Of a stretch of 64,000 nt of DNA, positions 22,403-34,379 are shown one piece after another; the first letter of the stretch is position 1, and each line of letters starts with the position of its first letter. The stretch lies in contig CM031609.1 of NCBI GenBank assembly GCA_018398815.1, positions 27,503,634-27,567,633 on the forward strand, in the 5' to 3' direction. Both the position numbers and the translations under genes were made by a program. This DNA comes from Conus ventricosus (lineage: Eukaryota; Mollusca; Gastropoda; Neogastropoda; Conidae). The notes below the pieces were generated by a model that had not been told where the DNA came from, did not search any database, and saw only the letters and a list, made by a program, of their open reading frames with translations.

Positions 22403-22524
22403 CAACTTCTGAGCCAGGAAGCAGGGGAAAACAGTTCTTACGGGCGACTTCCAGAGCTGCCTCTGCCCAACATCAACACTAAACGACACACAGGTGTTAC
22501 TGGGACAGCCTCCCCAGCCCACAG
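22403..22524 (+). CDS. TRAPPC8: TRAPPC8 internal exon (QLLSQEAGENSS...PELPLPNINT), copy 1
   Basis: The acceptor is cctcacag|CAA and the donor is GTAGGT. It begins QLLSQEAGENSSYGRLPELP and continues LPNINT, matching the recalled family stretch with LPQLPLPYIN. This copy has an extra A in ACTAAACG, which shifts the second half; the second copy reads through as NDTQVLLGQPP. Conversely, the four C's of TCCCCAG here give the phase that fits the next exon, where the second copy has three. The true exon is therefore probably 121 nt. Confidence 0.85.
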
Positions 22525-23711
22525 GTAGGTCAAAGGCCACTGAGATCAACTGGGGTCAAGTCAGATTGGTCAGTTTAAATGAGGCAGGTCATGTTTATGA
22601 TAGGGACTGTACAAAGGCTAGAAAGTAGCTTGCGCTTTAGCCAGATGTTAGGGCATTTTCCACGAATGCAGGGGCAACACCTGCAGCTTGAAAGCTCCCA
22701 CAGGAGCTAGGGTAACTACCACTGCTAAACACATGTTAGAGTCACTTCAGGACAGCTTACCGTCAAATTATCTTTCCAGGGAATCAGAGGAAACAGGCTG
22801 CCTGTCCAAGGAATCCAGTTTTCTGTTTCATGTCTTGGGAAACAGATTGAAGCCGAGTGGCATTGGCATTGGCAGCAGACGCTGCCTAAACTATCGGAAA
22901 GACCCAAACATCGCTATATCAACCAGCAGGCAGGTGCACGGGCTTCCTGCCAGAGTCAAGAGAGAGAAAAGTGGTGTGGAATGAGAAAGGAACTTTTAAG
23001 TTTAGCAAAATACTTGCCAGTCCAAACAAATGCCATGTTTCCACTTGATGTGAACAAGACCCTCGATAATAAGAATGCACCCCTCCTTCCAACGGGCACC
23101 CCTATTTTTTTGGGAGGGTAGGGGGGGGGGGGGGGGGGGGGGTTGAGAGAGAGAAGGGATATGAGTCCTTGTTCATGCATAACTCAGTACCCATGATTAT
23201 CCAGATTGACCTCCCTTGAGTAAATCCATTACATGCACATTGGCTTTGAAATTCAATTTTTTTCCCCTTCTTTGGCAAGCGAACATGCCCTCTTGAGTCT
23301 TGTATGGATGAGGATTTAGCGCCCTTCTCTCAGTCTGTCTCTTTCTTTTTTTTTGTCTTCTTCTTTTCTTTTCTTTTTTTTTCCATTTTTTTTCTTTTAT
23401 CTGGAAGTTCTTATCATGGACAGCTTTGTTCATCCCAAGTGGGCATGAAGCATTTGTTTGGACAGGTCAGTAAGGAAAAAAATGTTGTGGAAAAGCACGT
23501 CTTTGAAGGTAGAGAGTCTCTACTGGGAAGCAGATCTAATGCAGACAAAAAGAAAAGAAATTCCATGAAACAAGTCTGCTTTCATTGCAGCGTTTCACTG
23601 TATTCTCCACATTGATGTGTTTTGTTGTTGGGTTTGTGTCTGTGTGTGTGCTTGTTTTGCTTTTTTTGTTTATTTCTTGAAGAGTGATGAGTTTGATTCA
23701 TCTGTCCGCAG
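22525..23711. other. TRAPPC8 intron with poly-G run, copy 1
   Basis: An intron with a G-run of about 25 (23118-23142), a T-rich tract (23340-23400) and a short block (23005-23065) similar to 24178-24235 (reported as a dispersed repeat). No exon-like conservation was seen. Confidence 0.65.
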
Positions 23712-23781
23712 ACACAGGGGGAGGAAGGAAAAAGGTGGCGGCCACAGGTGTGACCTTCTCCGACCAGTGGCCCTCAGGCAG
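23712..23781 (+). CDS. TRAPPC8: TRAPPC8 internal exon (KKVAATGVTFSDQWPSGR), copy 1
   Basis: The acceptor is gtccgcag|AC and the probable donor is GTGGGT, directly before the assembly gap. In the favoured frame it reads DTGGGRKKVAATGVTFSDQW then PSGR, resembling the recalled family segment EKQAATHVSLDQEYDSESSQQW. The second copy (63930-64000) has one G fewer and a different last few bases. Contig 1 ends six bases after the exon. Confidence 0.7.
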
Positions 23782-23787
23782 GTGGGT

Positions 23788-23887
23788 NNNNNNNNNNNNN
23801 NNNNNNNNNNNNNNNNNNNNNNNNNNNNNNNNNNNNNNNNNNNNNNNNNNNNNNNNNNNNNNNNNNNNNNNNNNNNNNNNNNNNNNN
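23788..23887. other. Assembly gap (100 N)
   Basis: Exactly 100 N, the conventional length for a scaffold gap of unknown size. The left side ends in a late TRAPPC8 exon, while the right side starts in an intron before an earlier exon. The gap therefore joins two overlapping pieces of the same locus in the wrong linear relation. Confidence 0.98.
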
Positions 23888-24412
23888 GGGAATGCAGTTG
23901 AAGTCAGACTTTGGTTTATTTTCACTTCATTTATGAACGCATAGATTAATTTGCTCGGCCTCAGAATCTAGAATATAGACACTATTGTTGAATTATGGAA
24001 TTTCTTGTTTATTATTTTTCCATGTTGGAAAATTGATGTGGACACATTTTAGAATCATCTGACCTGGCAAAAAAAAAACATTCCTTTGCTGTAGTTCTGG
24101 TTGCAGTGCAAAGGGGGACAGGAAGAGGCAGACAGAAAAAGCACTGAAAGAAATGTTACTACTAAAGCATGTTTTAATGAAATACTTACCTGTCCAAACA
24201 AATGCCTTATTTCCACTTGGCAGGGAACATCACCATATCATCAGACTAGTTCATACACTCCTCATCACATCTGCTAAACCAGGAGGTTGCAATGTGCAGA
24301 GGTTGCCACTGAATAAATGATGAAGTTAGAAATATGTGAATGTTCGTTCTAGTGTATTGCTCTTTTTGTCTTTTCATTCTTTCAACAATGATATTGATTT
24401 CTGTGATAACAG
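23888..24412. other. TRAPPC8 intron at start of contig 2
   Basis: Intron upstream of the exon at 24413; no gene seen. It shares the short block 24178-24235 with 23005-23065 (GTCCAAACAAATGCC...TTTCCACTTG). Confidence 0.6.
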
Positions 24413-24584
24413 AGGTCAGAGCGGCCAGATGCACATTTCAGCCACAGCAGACCGTAAGTCCTATGGGCATGGGTGCTGTCTGACGGTGTCGGACCAGGAC
24501 CGCCTGCGTATCTTCATGCACGAGTTTGTGGTTCGAGCCTTGATTCCTTGGGCAGAGAGGCAAATGAAGATGCTGAGTGATCAG
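24413..24584 (+). CDS. TRAPPC8: TRAPPC8 exon (DQDRLRIFMHEFVVRALIPW), present once
   Basis: A 172-nt exon (ataacag|A ... CAG|GTGAGA), one base plus 57 codons, beginning GQSGQMHISATADRKSYGHG and containing VSDQDRLRIFMHEFVVRALI and PWAERQMKMLSDQ. It matches the recalled family pattern DRLR-F-H-F-V--LIPHIE...LNDQ and joins LTSRKG of the exon at 25969 to give the conserved ...DQLxSRKG. It is the most N-terminal exon in the window and is seen only after the gap, which fixes the true order and shows that contig 1 is the continuation of this contig, not an upstream gene. Confidence 0.9.
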
Positions 24585-25968
24585 GTGAGAATGAAAGTCC
24601 TAGTTTGCTGTAACTAACTTCAAACCTCAAAGAAGAAATCAGAAGGAAGCTTGGAAGAAGACCTAAGGGAAGGAAGAAAGGGATAGAAATAAATAAAATG
24701 GCATTGGTTTGTAGACCAACAATGTGCAAAGCTGCCAGCTCATCACAAAATTTCTGGAATTTTCTTATTTTAGAAATAATTCCTGAAATCCGGAAGTTTG
24801 TATATAGATACCCAGAATTTCAGACTTTCATGTAAAGATATGGGGTCAGGAGTGTCGCACTTTGAAGAGGTGATAAAGTATTGCAGAATAAAGCCCAAAT
24901 GATGTTCATGAGTTTCAGTAATTATATAATGTGAAAAGCACAGTTTTTCCTTTAGACCCCCCATTCATCAGCTGAAGCAGTAGAGGTTAAAAATGTGTGA
25001 AACCAAAGGCCAAACTGTCTCTTCTTCAGTCCAACCCCAACCCCTTGGTTCCATGATTCCAGAACTCTTGACTCCAGAAGGTTGGTGAGCTATGCTATAC
25101 ATGCATTTCAATGCATATATGACATTTACATGAATTGATCAACCAAAGTGCACTCGTACATATTCGTTTACATGGGATGCTGATGCACAGGGAGTAAGGT
25201 GTCTGTATGTCATGATTACTGTACAGACACAGTTCATACAATTCTGATACACTAGGGGGGGGGAGGGGGGGGGGTGTGCAACGATTACTCTGTAGACACA
25301 AGTCCATATGGTTCCGTCAATCCCAGTTTTAAGGACTTGAAATCAGCACCCAAAATTGTATCTGAAGGATTGCAGAATTGATAAAGAGTGCTTGAAACAC
25401 TGAACACATAATAGCAACTATAACAAGAATAATGGTAATAATAATAAAATAGTAATTGAAAAATAATAATGATAATAATAATAACCTGTTCCTCCACTTG
25501 GAAAATGGTCCAGAACGCATGTGTAGAAAATCTGTACACACTCATGCATTTGAATATTTACACACATGCTGATGCATGTGCTCATTGTGTGAGCGGAATC
25601 ACTGTCGGTCTTAAGATAGTGCACATACCACATGTCCTGCGGTTAGGTTTTGGCATTTATGTAATTAACATATAAAAACTTGAGAAACAAAATGTAGAAA
25701 CACTGTCTAAATTGAATTTCATTGCAAAATGAACAAATAGTAAAAAAGGACCTTTAGTCAGAATTATTTGATCAAAATAAGTTTATAGGCATGTCCCATC
25801 ACCCCCAAACTCCTCCATCTCCCTCCACAAGCTGGTGTCTTCAGTACTTTCATAAAGCGCTCAGTTTTTCACCTGACTTGATGGGAAGCTGGCTGAATGT
25901 AAAACATTCGATAGAGACCTATCCCTGCGCACCGACTCCTGACCTTGACCCCGTAGTATGATGTGCAG

Positions 25969-26079
25969 CTGACGTCCAGGAAAGGCATCCATCGCTCCAT
26001 CTTCAGCGCCACCCGCAAGTGGTTCGGCAGCAACAAGCCAAGTGGGTCCCATCCCTGCGTCCCAGAACACCACTGTCGT
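25969..26079 (+). CDS. TRAPPC8: TRAPPC8 internal exon (SRKG...ATRKWFG), copy 2
   Basis: The same exon as 1008-1117 with identical acceptor and donor contexts. An extra G (AGTGGGTCCC against AGTGGTCCC) changes the C-terminal reading to SGSHPCVPEHH and breaks the phase. The first 27 or so codons are unchanged. Copy 1 is the better reference. Confidence 0.85.
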
Positions 26080-27394
26080 GTGAGTACTGTGAGACCTGGG
26101 TGTGCCTTCTGTGCTGTCATGGTGGCTGGCTTAGAGTTGGCTTCCTGTAGTGATTGCAGTGTTACACTTTTTTTTTCTCTGGAACTGTATTGTGTGGAGT
26201 CGTTTGAGCCGGGTGCGCAGGATCATTTCTCTCTTCCAGAATATGATTTGGAATGACAACTGATGGATGAATTGGTGTTAAACTTGACATTGAAGAACAT
26301 GCTATTCATCACTTTCAATTCAAAGCGAATCTGAATAGTTGTCATTTCATGATCCAAAGGGCTGGATTTTGTGCAGTTTTAGTCTGGTGGTTTGAAATTC
26401 ATTCTTGAGGGCAAATGCAATGAATTACTGTGCATCTAGCTAGTTTGTTTTCATTAGACACATGGGCATCCCCATGTTTATTTCAACCAGAAAGGTAGAG
26501 CTTGTTCAGCTGAGTTAATTTTTGCTGTATGTTCAGTGGTGCTGAAAGCATTAAGTGTGCATGATTCTGGTTCAGGTGTGTGTGTATGTGAGCGTTGTGG
26601 TGTGTGTGTATGTGTGTGGGTGCGTGCGTGGTGTGTGTGGGTGCGCGCATGTGTCTGGAGGGCTGGGAGGGCGGGGGGTGTAAGTAATGGGTGTTTGTTT
26701 ATGTTTATTTCATTTTGATGAAATTCAGACATATCAAAATCAAATGAAGAAAAATATAGGTGTATGAAGAAAAATAGTAAATCTCAACCGAAGTTAATTG
26801 AGCATCCACTCCTGCATACACATCACACACATCTACATGGACACACACAGACATTAACACGCATGCATGTAAATTTACTTGTAAGTATGTTCATTGTATA
26901 TTTAACCGTCTTTAGTATGCACTTACCTGAGCTTAGTTACGCCGAAAACCTATCGGCAAGGTAAGTAACTCCGTAATCTGAACATGTTACCCAATTTAAA
27001 AATTAATTTAAAAGAGAGGAAAGGAAATAGTGAGATGAAAATAATTTTAAAAATTCCTCTACGAATATATATGTTGCTATATCATAAGTTTGAAGAATAT
27101 CATATGAGCCATTTAACTCGGGGGGGGAAAAAAAAATCTCTTCAGAACGTCTTCCGAATCATACCTGGAACATCATCCCAGTCGAAATCTAGGTCACTCT
27201 AAGCTTCATACCCAGCACTTTCACTAAATCTTATGCCGTAAATCCTACAAATCACAGTATCTTCATCACTAAATCTCGTTATAGAACGGCAGAAATCAAG
27301 GTTAGCGATGGCGAAAAACCGTATTTCGACCACAAAACTTTAAAAATTCGTAACTCGAGAACTACGGCACGCATCGACTCGCGGTTTTTTGCAA

Positions 27395-27486
27395 ACGGAA
27401 GTAAATGGCCACAGGAAGAAGGAAGTCACATTCTCGCGAGACTTCCTTTTCTACGAGAAATATGGCGGCACCCATTGTTCCACGTG
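27395..27486 (+). promoter_or_regulatory. Housekeeping-type promoter motif cluster in intron, copy 2
   Basis: The ETS-type ACGGAAGTAA (27395-27404), TCTCGCGAGA (27432-27441), AAATATGGCGGC (27458-27469) and CACGTG (27481-27486) are all intact, in the same order and nearly the same spacing as 2439-2531. The ATG inside the YY1-like site opens a longer frame here (MAAPIVPRVLRALAVAERFG...), because one base is missing relative to copy 1. Which frame is real cannot be decided from the sequence. Confidence 0.45.
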
Positions 27487-27849
27487 TTTTACGGGCGCTG
27501 GCAGTTGCTGAGCGTTTTGGCCGTGTGATTTCCGGTTGGGGCGCTAGCGGGTTCTCGCCTTCAAGAGGGTTAACATGTGCATGTATTTTTTTCCTGGACA
27601 GTTTGTGGTGTGCCAGGTGGTGGTGTTTTCTTTTTTTTTTCTTTTTCTTTTCCTTTGGTGAGTAGACATTGCAATGTAAACACTAAAGTATCTCTGGCAG
27701 TTTTTCCCCCGTATCAGAAAGGGGCCCCTTTCTCGGCATTGAATGTTTTTCAGTGTTTTGTATTTTTCTTTTTTTTCAAAGCACTGTATGGTCACCCGGC
27801 GAAACATTGAAGGTCAAAATACTCAACCCCCTCTTTTTTTGGACGCCGG

Positions 27850-27991
27850 GTACAAAAAGGACGCTCCGGAACTGCAGCTGCGTCCCCGGGGAACCGGCCT
27901 TCCGTTTCCAGATGACGGTTTCCTAAAACACTTCCCCACCTGCGAAGAAAGACTTCAACAATGACCAGTTTGGGCAACTTTGGGGGGCTTG
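27850..27991 (+). CDS. TRAPPC8: TRAPPC8 internal exon (YTKDAPELQ...), copy 2, corrupted
   Basis: Only fragments such as YKKDAPELQLR can be read. The acceptor (gccggg in place of gccagg) and the donor (gggagt in place of gtgagt) are both altered and several codons are missing. Because the whole 27.7-30.7 kb stretch shows the same homopolymer-type damage in introns too, this is probably poor consensus and not a decayed exon. Boundaries are approximate. Confidence 0.7.
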
Positions 27992-28234
27992 GGAGTGGAC
28001 GCCAACGTCGCTGCTTCGGGGGCTGTAAAGGGCCACACAAGACTAGAGTTTTTTTTCAAGAAAACCGATTTTTGCATACATTAGATCATTTCACAAAACA
28101 TAAATACATGATATGTCTTAATCCAAATTTTCCAAAAAGGACTGCTGGAAAAAAAAAAAAACGATTGACACACTAAAAAAGAAACAGTTCAGAAGGTATT
28201 CATGATTATTTTCAAAATTTTTTTGGTTTCATTT

Positions 28235-29333
28235 TTGTGTTTTCCTATGCTGTGTTTTTTGACCCTCCTTCCAAGAAAGTTGAAAAAAACCCGAAATGTA
28301 TTCCCTTTTGGGCTCGTAGCAGCCTCCGGCGGAATCGGGTATAGACCGGGGAGTAGTTTCCTTTTTTTCCCAAAGTTCCAAAATCAACCCCCAGGGACCT
28401 TTTTCACACCAAGTTTCTTTTCGATCTTGCACTTTCCGAAGGAGTCTCCCACTCCTCGTACAAGGCTTTGTATGTGACTCTGTTCCAAAAATTCCCTCCT
28501 TCAAAAATTTTTAAACTGTGGTTCCAGTCTGAGGTGGAGTTGGCCTGGACCCTACTGCCCTGGGCCCCTTCCAGAACTGTTAAAACATACCATTCCGAGC
28601 TTCGTCTATTCGCAAAATTTATGCTTGGTACGGTTTTGAAGATAATCCACATTCTTAAAAGGGGGGACTTTCTGGTTCTGTGGGATTGGGTTTTCATTTT
28701 GGAAGCCATAGCTGGCCGAAACCTTCAGCATCCAAACTTTTGCATTTTTTTGAACTTTTAGCAAGTTGAAAGGGGAAACGGTTAAAAATTTTCCTTTTGC
28801 GGGGGCCGGGTCATTTGGCACGGGGGGAAAAGAAATGGTTGACGTTTAGCCAAGAACCCCACAAAGAAAAACTGCCAACATTTTATATCCCCTGTTCAGA
28901 TGTGAACCCAAAATTAAGTTTTGTAGAGACCTCTGGCGGGGATTGGAACACACAACGAGTAACAAACCTTTAGACCCCTCCAAACCTTAAGGACTTCCTC
29001 CCCCCATCGGGGGGTCGAAAGAGGAAACGGTTCTGTGCCGGCTGCACACCGGCCATTCGTATTTTACCTGCTTCCCTTTTTTAAGAGTAAGAAGCTCCGT
29101 GGTGCTTCCAGTCATGCGCCCCAAAATAAAAATGTTCTTTTAAGTTTTGGGGACTTGCACATGTGAGACACAAAAATTTTACAGCGGGGTCCAGAAGACC
29201 TGTTTTTAGGGATGTCCCCCGCTGATCCTTGATTTTGAAAGAGATTAAAATTTTTCATCTGATTTAAGTTTTACGGGAAAATTTTTAATGCAATTTCTGG
29301 TGCGTTTCTAGACGATTCATTTAATGCGATGTG

Positions 29334-29368
<35 letters not shown>

Positions 29369-29460
29369 CAATGATGGGATTGTTTTAAGTGGGACAGCCC
29401 TGAGTGGCCCTTTTCGGTCGGCTGGGGTATAAGCAAAATTTTTTCTTTTAAAACTTCAGT
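28235..29460 (+). mobile_element. 5'-truncated LINE, copy 2, corrupted
   Basis: The counterpart of 3322-4625. The Cys/His and RNase H parts are recognisable at the DNA level, for example ACCGGCCATTCGTATTTTAC and the T-run at 29339-29368, but frames are broken every few dozen bases. Damage is of the same kind as in the surrounding intron, so it is not informative about the element's age. Confidence 0.75.
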
Positions 29461-30020
29461 TTTTTTTTAGACCCTTTAATAGAAAATTTAATTTTAGGGA
29501 AAGGAGGGTTCTAGACATGTTTTGACAGATTTTTACATTATGGTCATGAAAGAACTGACACTTAATTAACATAGCAAAATTTGACACTGGTTCTTTGGGG
29601 TTTTCTTTTTTGGGTACCTTTCAATGAGTGATATGCCTGTATTGTACCTCTCAGCACTGGAAGTCTGTGATTTAGACCCCAAAACGATTTTAAAAAGGCA
29701 AATAAGATTTTCAGTGTGTGGGTCTTTGGGTGGATTTCGGACCCGTCAAATTATTGCATCTTACAAAAAAGTATCATCCCCATGCCCCCCCAAGGTTGAG
29801 GAGAAAAAATAATTTTCTTTGATGAATACAATGAAAAATTGAACCTGTCCCCTGCATCGGGCATGTTCACTGAACGTCTTAAGAAGCTTTTTGTTTTCAG
29901 TTTTTTTTTTTTTTTTTTTTTCCTTTATTTGATCACGGGTTTTCTTTTCGGTCTTTAGTCACAAGAAAAAAAGGAAAATTTTACTTTCCCCCTTTTTGGG
30001 GTGTGTGTGTGTGTGTGCAG

Positions 30021-30116
30021 GGGAGGGGGGGGATCGTGTTTTTGCAGGAAACCCGTTCAAGGGTATATCCCCATCACTACATGGAGGGCTGTTTCACACC
30101 TACCTTACCCCCGCAG
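30021..30116 (+). CDS. TRAPPC8: TRAPPC8 internal exon (EMASIAVFMQ...), copy 2, corrupted
   Basis: The exon follows the GT microsatellite and gtgtgcag acceptor as in copy 1, but eight bases are lost and the donor reads GGAAGC in place of GTAAGC. The central TATATCCCCATCACTACATG is unchanged. Use 5201-5304 for the protein. Confidence 0.75.
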
Positions 30117-30894
30117 GGAAGCCAAAATTCACTGTCGTTTTGTGTGTTCCTCCTCAGGTAAAATTTTTTCCCCACCGCACCCATCCTATCGCGCTTAAAC
30201 CTGTTGCCATCACCTTTAAATTCCCTTTTAGGTAAATCTGCATGTAAATCCTTTTAATTAGTATGGTCTTGTTTCTAAGGCTTTTCCCGGAATCAGTGCC
30301 GTCCTACACCCTTTTTTTATGTGTCGGCGTTTTTTATGGGTTTTGATCTGCTCCAGAAGTACTTTTTGAGTAAAGCGACGTGTGCCTATTAAATAAAGCA
30401 TTAAAACCTTTATTTCCCGATAGGGGAAAAAAAAACTGGGGAGTGCTACCTGCAAATATAATCATCATTTAGTTTCCTATGTACTGTTGATTTCCTACTA
30501 CAGTTAAATCCTTGATTCTTGAGGGGGCAGAGTTGTAGGTATTTGATAATTTTTCCGCAGCATGCAATTTATGGCTTCACAGGGTGGGGTTTTTTTGTCA
30601 GGGGGAAAGGGGAAGGGAAGGGGGAGACTATCAAAGAACACTCGCCGAATAGTCGATGGGTTGGGGGGGGGGGGGTGGATGAGGGCGGGGACAGCTGAGC
30701 AGCCCCAATTTTGGTTTTTTTTTTTTTTTCTTCTTGTTGTTTTTTAGAGGGGGAGGGGAGGCAGGCATGGGTGGGGAAGAACAGAAGGAAAGGTGAGAGG
30801 GTGGGGGGTGGGTGCAAGTTCTGTGGCACATCCTATTCCCATTCCGACCTGTGCCTGTTATTATATAGACAGCTCTGTATTGGTTTATGGCCAG

Positions 30895-31000
30895 AAACCC
30901 TCCCTACGCCATGCGTGCCACGTTGATCAGCACAGAGATCCTGAAACGCCGCACCATGTACAGCGATGCTGCCATGCAGTTCCTCAAGATGATTACAGAG
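30895..31000 (+). CDS. TRAPPC8: TRAPPC8 internal exon (NPPYAMRATLISTEILK), copy 2
   Basis: Identical in length and reading to 6142-6247, with intact splice sites (ggccag|A and GAG|GTAGGT). It marks the return to clean sequence after the damaged 27.7-30.7 kb stretch. Confidence 0.85.
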
Positions 31001-31200
31001 GTAGGTTCTTCTTCTTCTTCCTCTCAGCCTAGACTGTGGTGGTGGTGAGTCATAGTGAAACGGTCATTTGGGTCCTGAACAATGCAGTGCAGTCGTGTAT
31101 AGCACAGAGCTGTGAACAAACATGCTTTTCTTGTGCTCTGGACGTTGTTGTGAAGGGTCTGCTGGGCTCGTTCAGTGTAAGTAAGTGCTGCATGAGCGAA

Positions 31201-31305
31201 TTTCTCTCTCTTTCTCTCTGTCTCTCTCTGTGTCTGTCTCATTCATTCAGTCCATTCATTCATTCATTCATTCATTCATTCATTCATTCATTCTCTCTCT
31301 CTCTT

Positions 31306-31380
<75 letters not shown>

Positions 31381-31415
31381 CTGTGTCTCATTCAATCAAA
31401 CCATTCATTCATTCT

Positions 31416-31481
<66 letters not shown>

Positions 31482-31537
31482 GACAGGAATAAACAGGCTT
31501 TAAATAAAATGTAAGTCTTGGTTGAATAAAGTTTATA

Positions 31538-31596
<59 letters not shown>

Positions 31597-31769
31597 GCCT
31601 CCCTCCCTCCCTCTCTCTTCATTTCTCTCTCTTGTCTGTCTGTCTGTGGTTGTTCGCTGCTCTCATTTACTGCCCTGTTTAGTTTTCCTGACGAAAGACC
31701 AAGCGAACTCGGACTACACAGTAACTCTTTCCAGTTTAGACTCTCTCCTCTCTCTCTCTCTCTCTCTCT

Positions 31770-31812
<43 letters not shown>
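31201..31812. repeat. CT / ATTC microsatellite cluster, copy 2
   Basis: The counterpart of 6437-7058: (CT)n tracts interrupted by (ATTC)n at 31252-31292. Several CT tracts are shorter or carry TTC/CCT interruptions compared with copy 1, as expected for alleles or for sequencing error in long dinucleotide runs. Confidence 0.95.
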
Positions 31813-31814
<2 letters not shown>

Positions 31815-31895
31815 CCAAAGACCCCCATTTTTTGGTCCTTTCTGATGAGATGCCCCATGACTGACGTGCGACCTCAGGTCTTGGATGTTGAACAG

Positions 31896-32026
31896 GAGGC
31901 GGACCTGTCAGTGCCCTGTTCCTGGAGCAGGCGGCCCACTGCTTCATCTGCATGGGGCTGCCCATGGTCCGCAAGTACGCCTTCCACATGATCCTGGCCG
32001 GCCATCGCTTCAACAAGTCGGGGCAG
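31896..32026 (+). CDS. TRAPPC8: TRAPPC8 internal exon (EADLSSALFLEQAAHCF), copy 2
   Basis: The second half reads MGLPMVRKYAFHMILAGHRF then NKSGQ without a break, matching the recalled family PMVRKYAFHMILAGHRFSKAGQ. One C is missing early (CTGTCAGTGCC against CTGTCCAGTGCC in copy 1), shifting the first seven or so codons. Combining the two copies gives an uninterrupted exon, so neither break is likely to be biological. The alternative acceptor would start the exon at 31878. Confidence 0.87.
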
Positions 32027-32149
32027 GTCAGTTCTTTGCTGTTTTTTTTTAAATCTCTTGTGTGTCTGTATAGTGCCCTCTCTATTTGGGGTGTTTTGTT
32101 GTTGTTGTTGTTTTTTTTGCTTGCTGTTCTGCTGCAGTATGTATTTACT

Positions 32150-32591
32150 CTCTATTCTCTGTCCGTCGGTCTGTCTGTCTGTCTCTCTCACTCGCTTGCT
32201 GGCTCTCGCTTTTTTTTCTTTCTCGGGTCTCCGCTCGCTCTCTCTCTTTGACCTTCCCTTTCTTTGTTCTCCTCTCTCCCACTCCTCTTCCTCTCTTTCT
32301 GTCTCTCTGTCTCACTCACTCTTTCTCTCTCTCCTCCTTTTCTTTCTCTCTTCCCCTCTCTATCCACCTCCCCCCCCCCCTCCTTTTTTTCTTTCTGTTG
32401 GTCTCTCTCTCTCTTTCCCTTCCCATTTGTCTTTGTCTGTCTGTCTCTTTTTTCTTCTCTCTCTCTCTCCCCTCCTTCCCTTTTTCTCTTCCCTCTCTCT
32501 CTCTCTATCACCATTCTTCTTTGTCACTATCTCTGTATCTGTGTCTGTCCTCTCTCTCTCTCCTCTCTCTCTCTCCTCTCTCTCCTCCTCT

Positions 32592-32636
<45 letters not shown>

Positions 32637-32727
32637 TGCTTTCTCTCAGTTATTCTCTCTCTCTCTCTTCCATGCTATTCTCTCTCTCTCTCTTTCTCTC
32701 TCTTTCTCTGTCCCCTCTCTCTTCTCT

Positions 32728-32797
<70 letters not shown>

Positions 32798-32803
32798 TTC
32801 AAC
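32150..32803. repeat. Pyrimidine-rich CT microsatellite tract, copy 2
   Basis: The counterpart of 7400-8035 with the same C-run, T-runs and TTCCATGCT duplication. Ser/Leu-rich frames are repeat translations. Confidence 0.95.
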
Positions 32804-33154
32804 CCCAGTTTTCTCTGTATGTTACTCATTTTCTTTAATTACTCACATTTTCAACAGCATTATTGCGTTCATTGCTTGACTTTTTTTTGTTCTAGGCAAT
32901 TTCACTGTGTAAAATTCAGGCTGCACTCTGCAGGGGAAGTATGATGCCCATGTACAAGAGCATCACACGTTTGTTTTTGTGTTTCCTATCAACATGGATT
33001 TTCCTCGGAAGTTTTTCCAGGGACGGCATATTGCTCCTTTTAATTCATGATAAACACCCTGCAAATGAGACCATGGTACAGTGGGGGTATTTTTTGCAAA
33101 AGACTAGTCAAAACATCTGTTGCAGTTTAGTGTAAAGCAGAACGAAAAAATAAA

Positions 33155-33240
33155 AAGCATGCCCCAAGCCAGATTTGAACCACAGCACTGCGATTCACTC
33201 GCTTCCTTGGCTTTGGGTTATTCAATAGGCAACCATTGAC
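33155..33240 (-). repeat. Possible tRNA-derived SINE remnant, copy 2
   Basis: The same B-box-like GGTTCAAATCTGG on the minus strand as at 8395-8480; no further support. Confidence 0.3.
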
Positions 33241-33254
33241 TTCTTCCATCTCTT

Positions 33255-34077
33255 CCATAGACAGTTACCACCAAGATTCACCAAAAGAAGTATTCCACCA
33301 TAGCTTAGACAGTTACACCAAGATTCACCAAAGAAGTCTTAAGGACTAGTATTCCACCATAGCAGTCCAAGCACTAGTAGCCCACCATAGCAGACCAAGG
33401 ACTAGTATTCCACCATAGCAGTCCAAGGACTAGTAGCCAACCATAGCAGACCAAGGACTAGTAGCCCACCATAGCAGACCAAGGACTAGTAGTCCACCAT
33501 AGCAGTCCAAGGACTAGTAGCCCACCATAGCAGTCCAAGGACTAGTAGCCCACCACAGCAGTCCAAGGACTAGTAGTCCACCATAGCAGTCCAAGGACTA
33601 GTAGTCCATCATAGCAGTCCAAGGACTAGTAGTCCACCATAGCAGACCAAGGACTAGTAGCCCATCATGGCAGCCCAAGGACTAGTAGCCAACCATAGCA
33701 GACCAAGGACTAGTAGCCCATCATAACAGTCCAAGAACTAGTAGCCTACCATAGCAGTCCGAGGACTAGTATCCATCATAACAGACCAAGGACTAGTAGC
33801 CCATCATAACAGACCAAGGACTAGTAGCCCATCATAACAGTCCAAGGACTAGTAGTCCATCATAACAGACCAAAGACTAGTAGTCCACCATAACAGTCCA
33901 AGGACTATTTCCATCATAGCAGTCCAAGGACTAGTACCCCCATCATAACAGTCCAAGGACTAGTAGCCCATCATAACAGTCCAAGGACGAGTAGTCCACC
34001 AACACAGTCCAAGGACTAGTAGCCCATCATAACAGTCCAAGGACGAGTAGTCCACCAACGCAGTCCAAGGACTGGTC
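33255..34077. repeat. 28-bp minisatellite, copy 2
   Basis: The same array as 8501-9312 with the same order of variant units (for example CATGGCAG, then AAGAACTAG, then the GACGAGT units at the end). Small differences are single-base changes such as GACTATTTCC for GACTAGTCC. The preserved unit order argues that both copies sample the same locus, since real duplicates would be expected to diverge in unit number. Confidence 0.95.
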
Positions 34078-34379
34078 TGTAAGAAGCCCTCATTATCAGT
34101 GGTCATTGTCAGCCAATGAATAGCTGGATGTTTGTCACTTTTTTTGTTTTTTTAACTTTCTGTGGTTTTCTTTGCTTTTGTCCATCTCTAATGTTTCTGC
34201 TTATGTTTTCTTGTTTGCTCTTTATTTTTCAGTCTGCATAGTTGTTTATACTAAGTGAAACTGTAAATTCATGAGTGCTTGTAAGTCGGTGGAGACTGTG
34301 AATTTGATCAATGCTATATACATATACTTTTATTCCCACCCACACCACCTCATCTCCATGTCTCCCACTGTCCCTCCTC

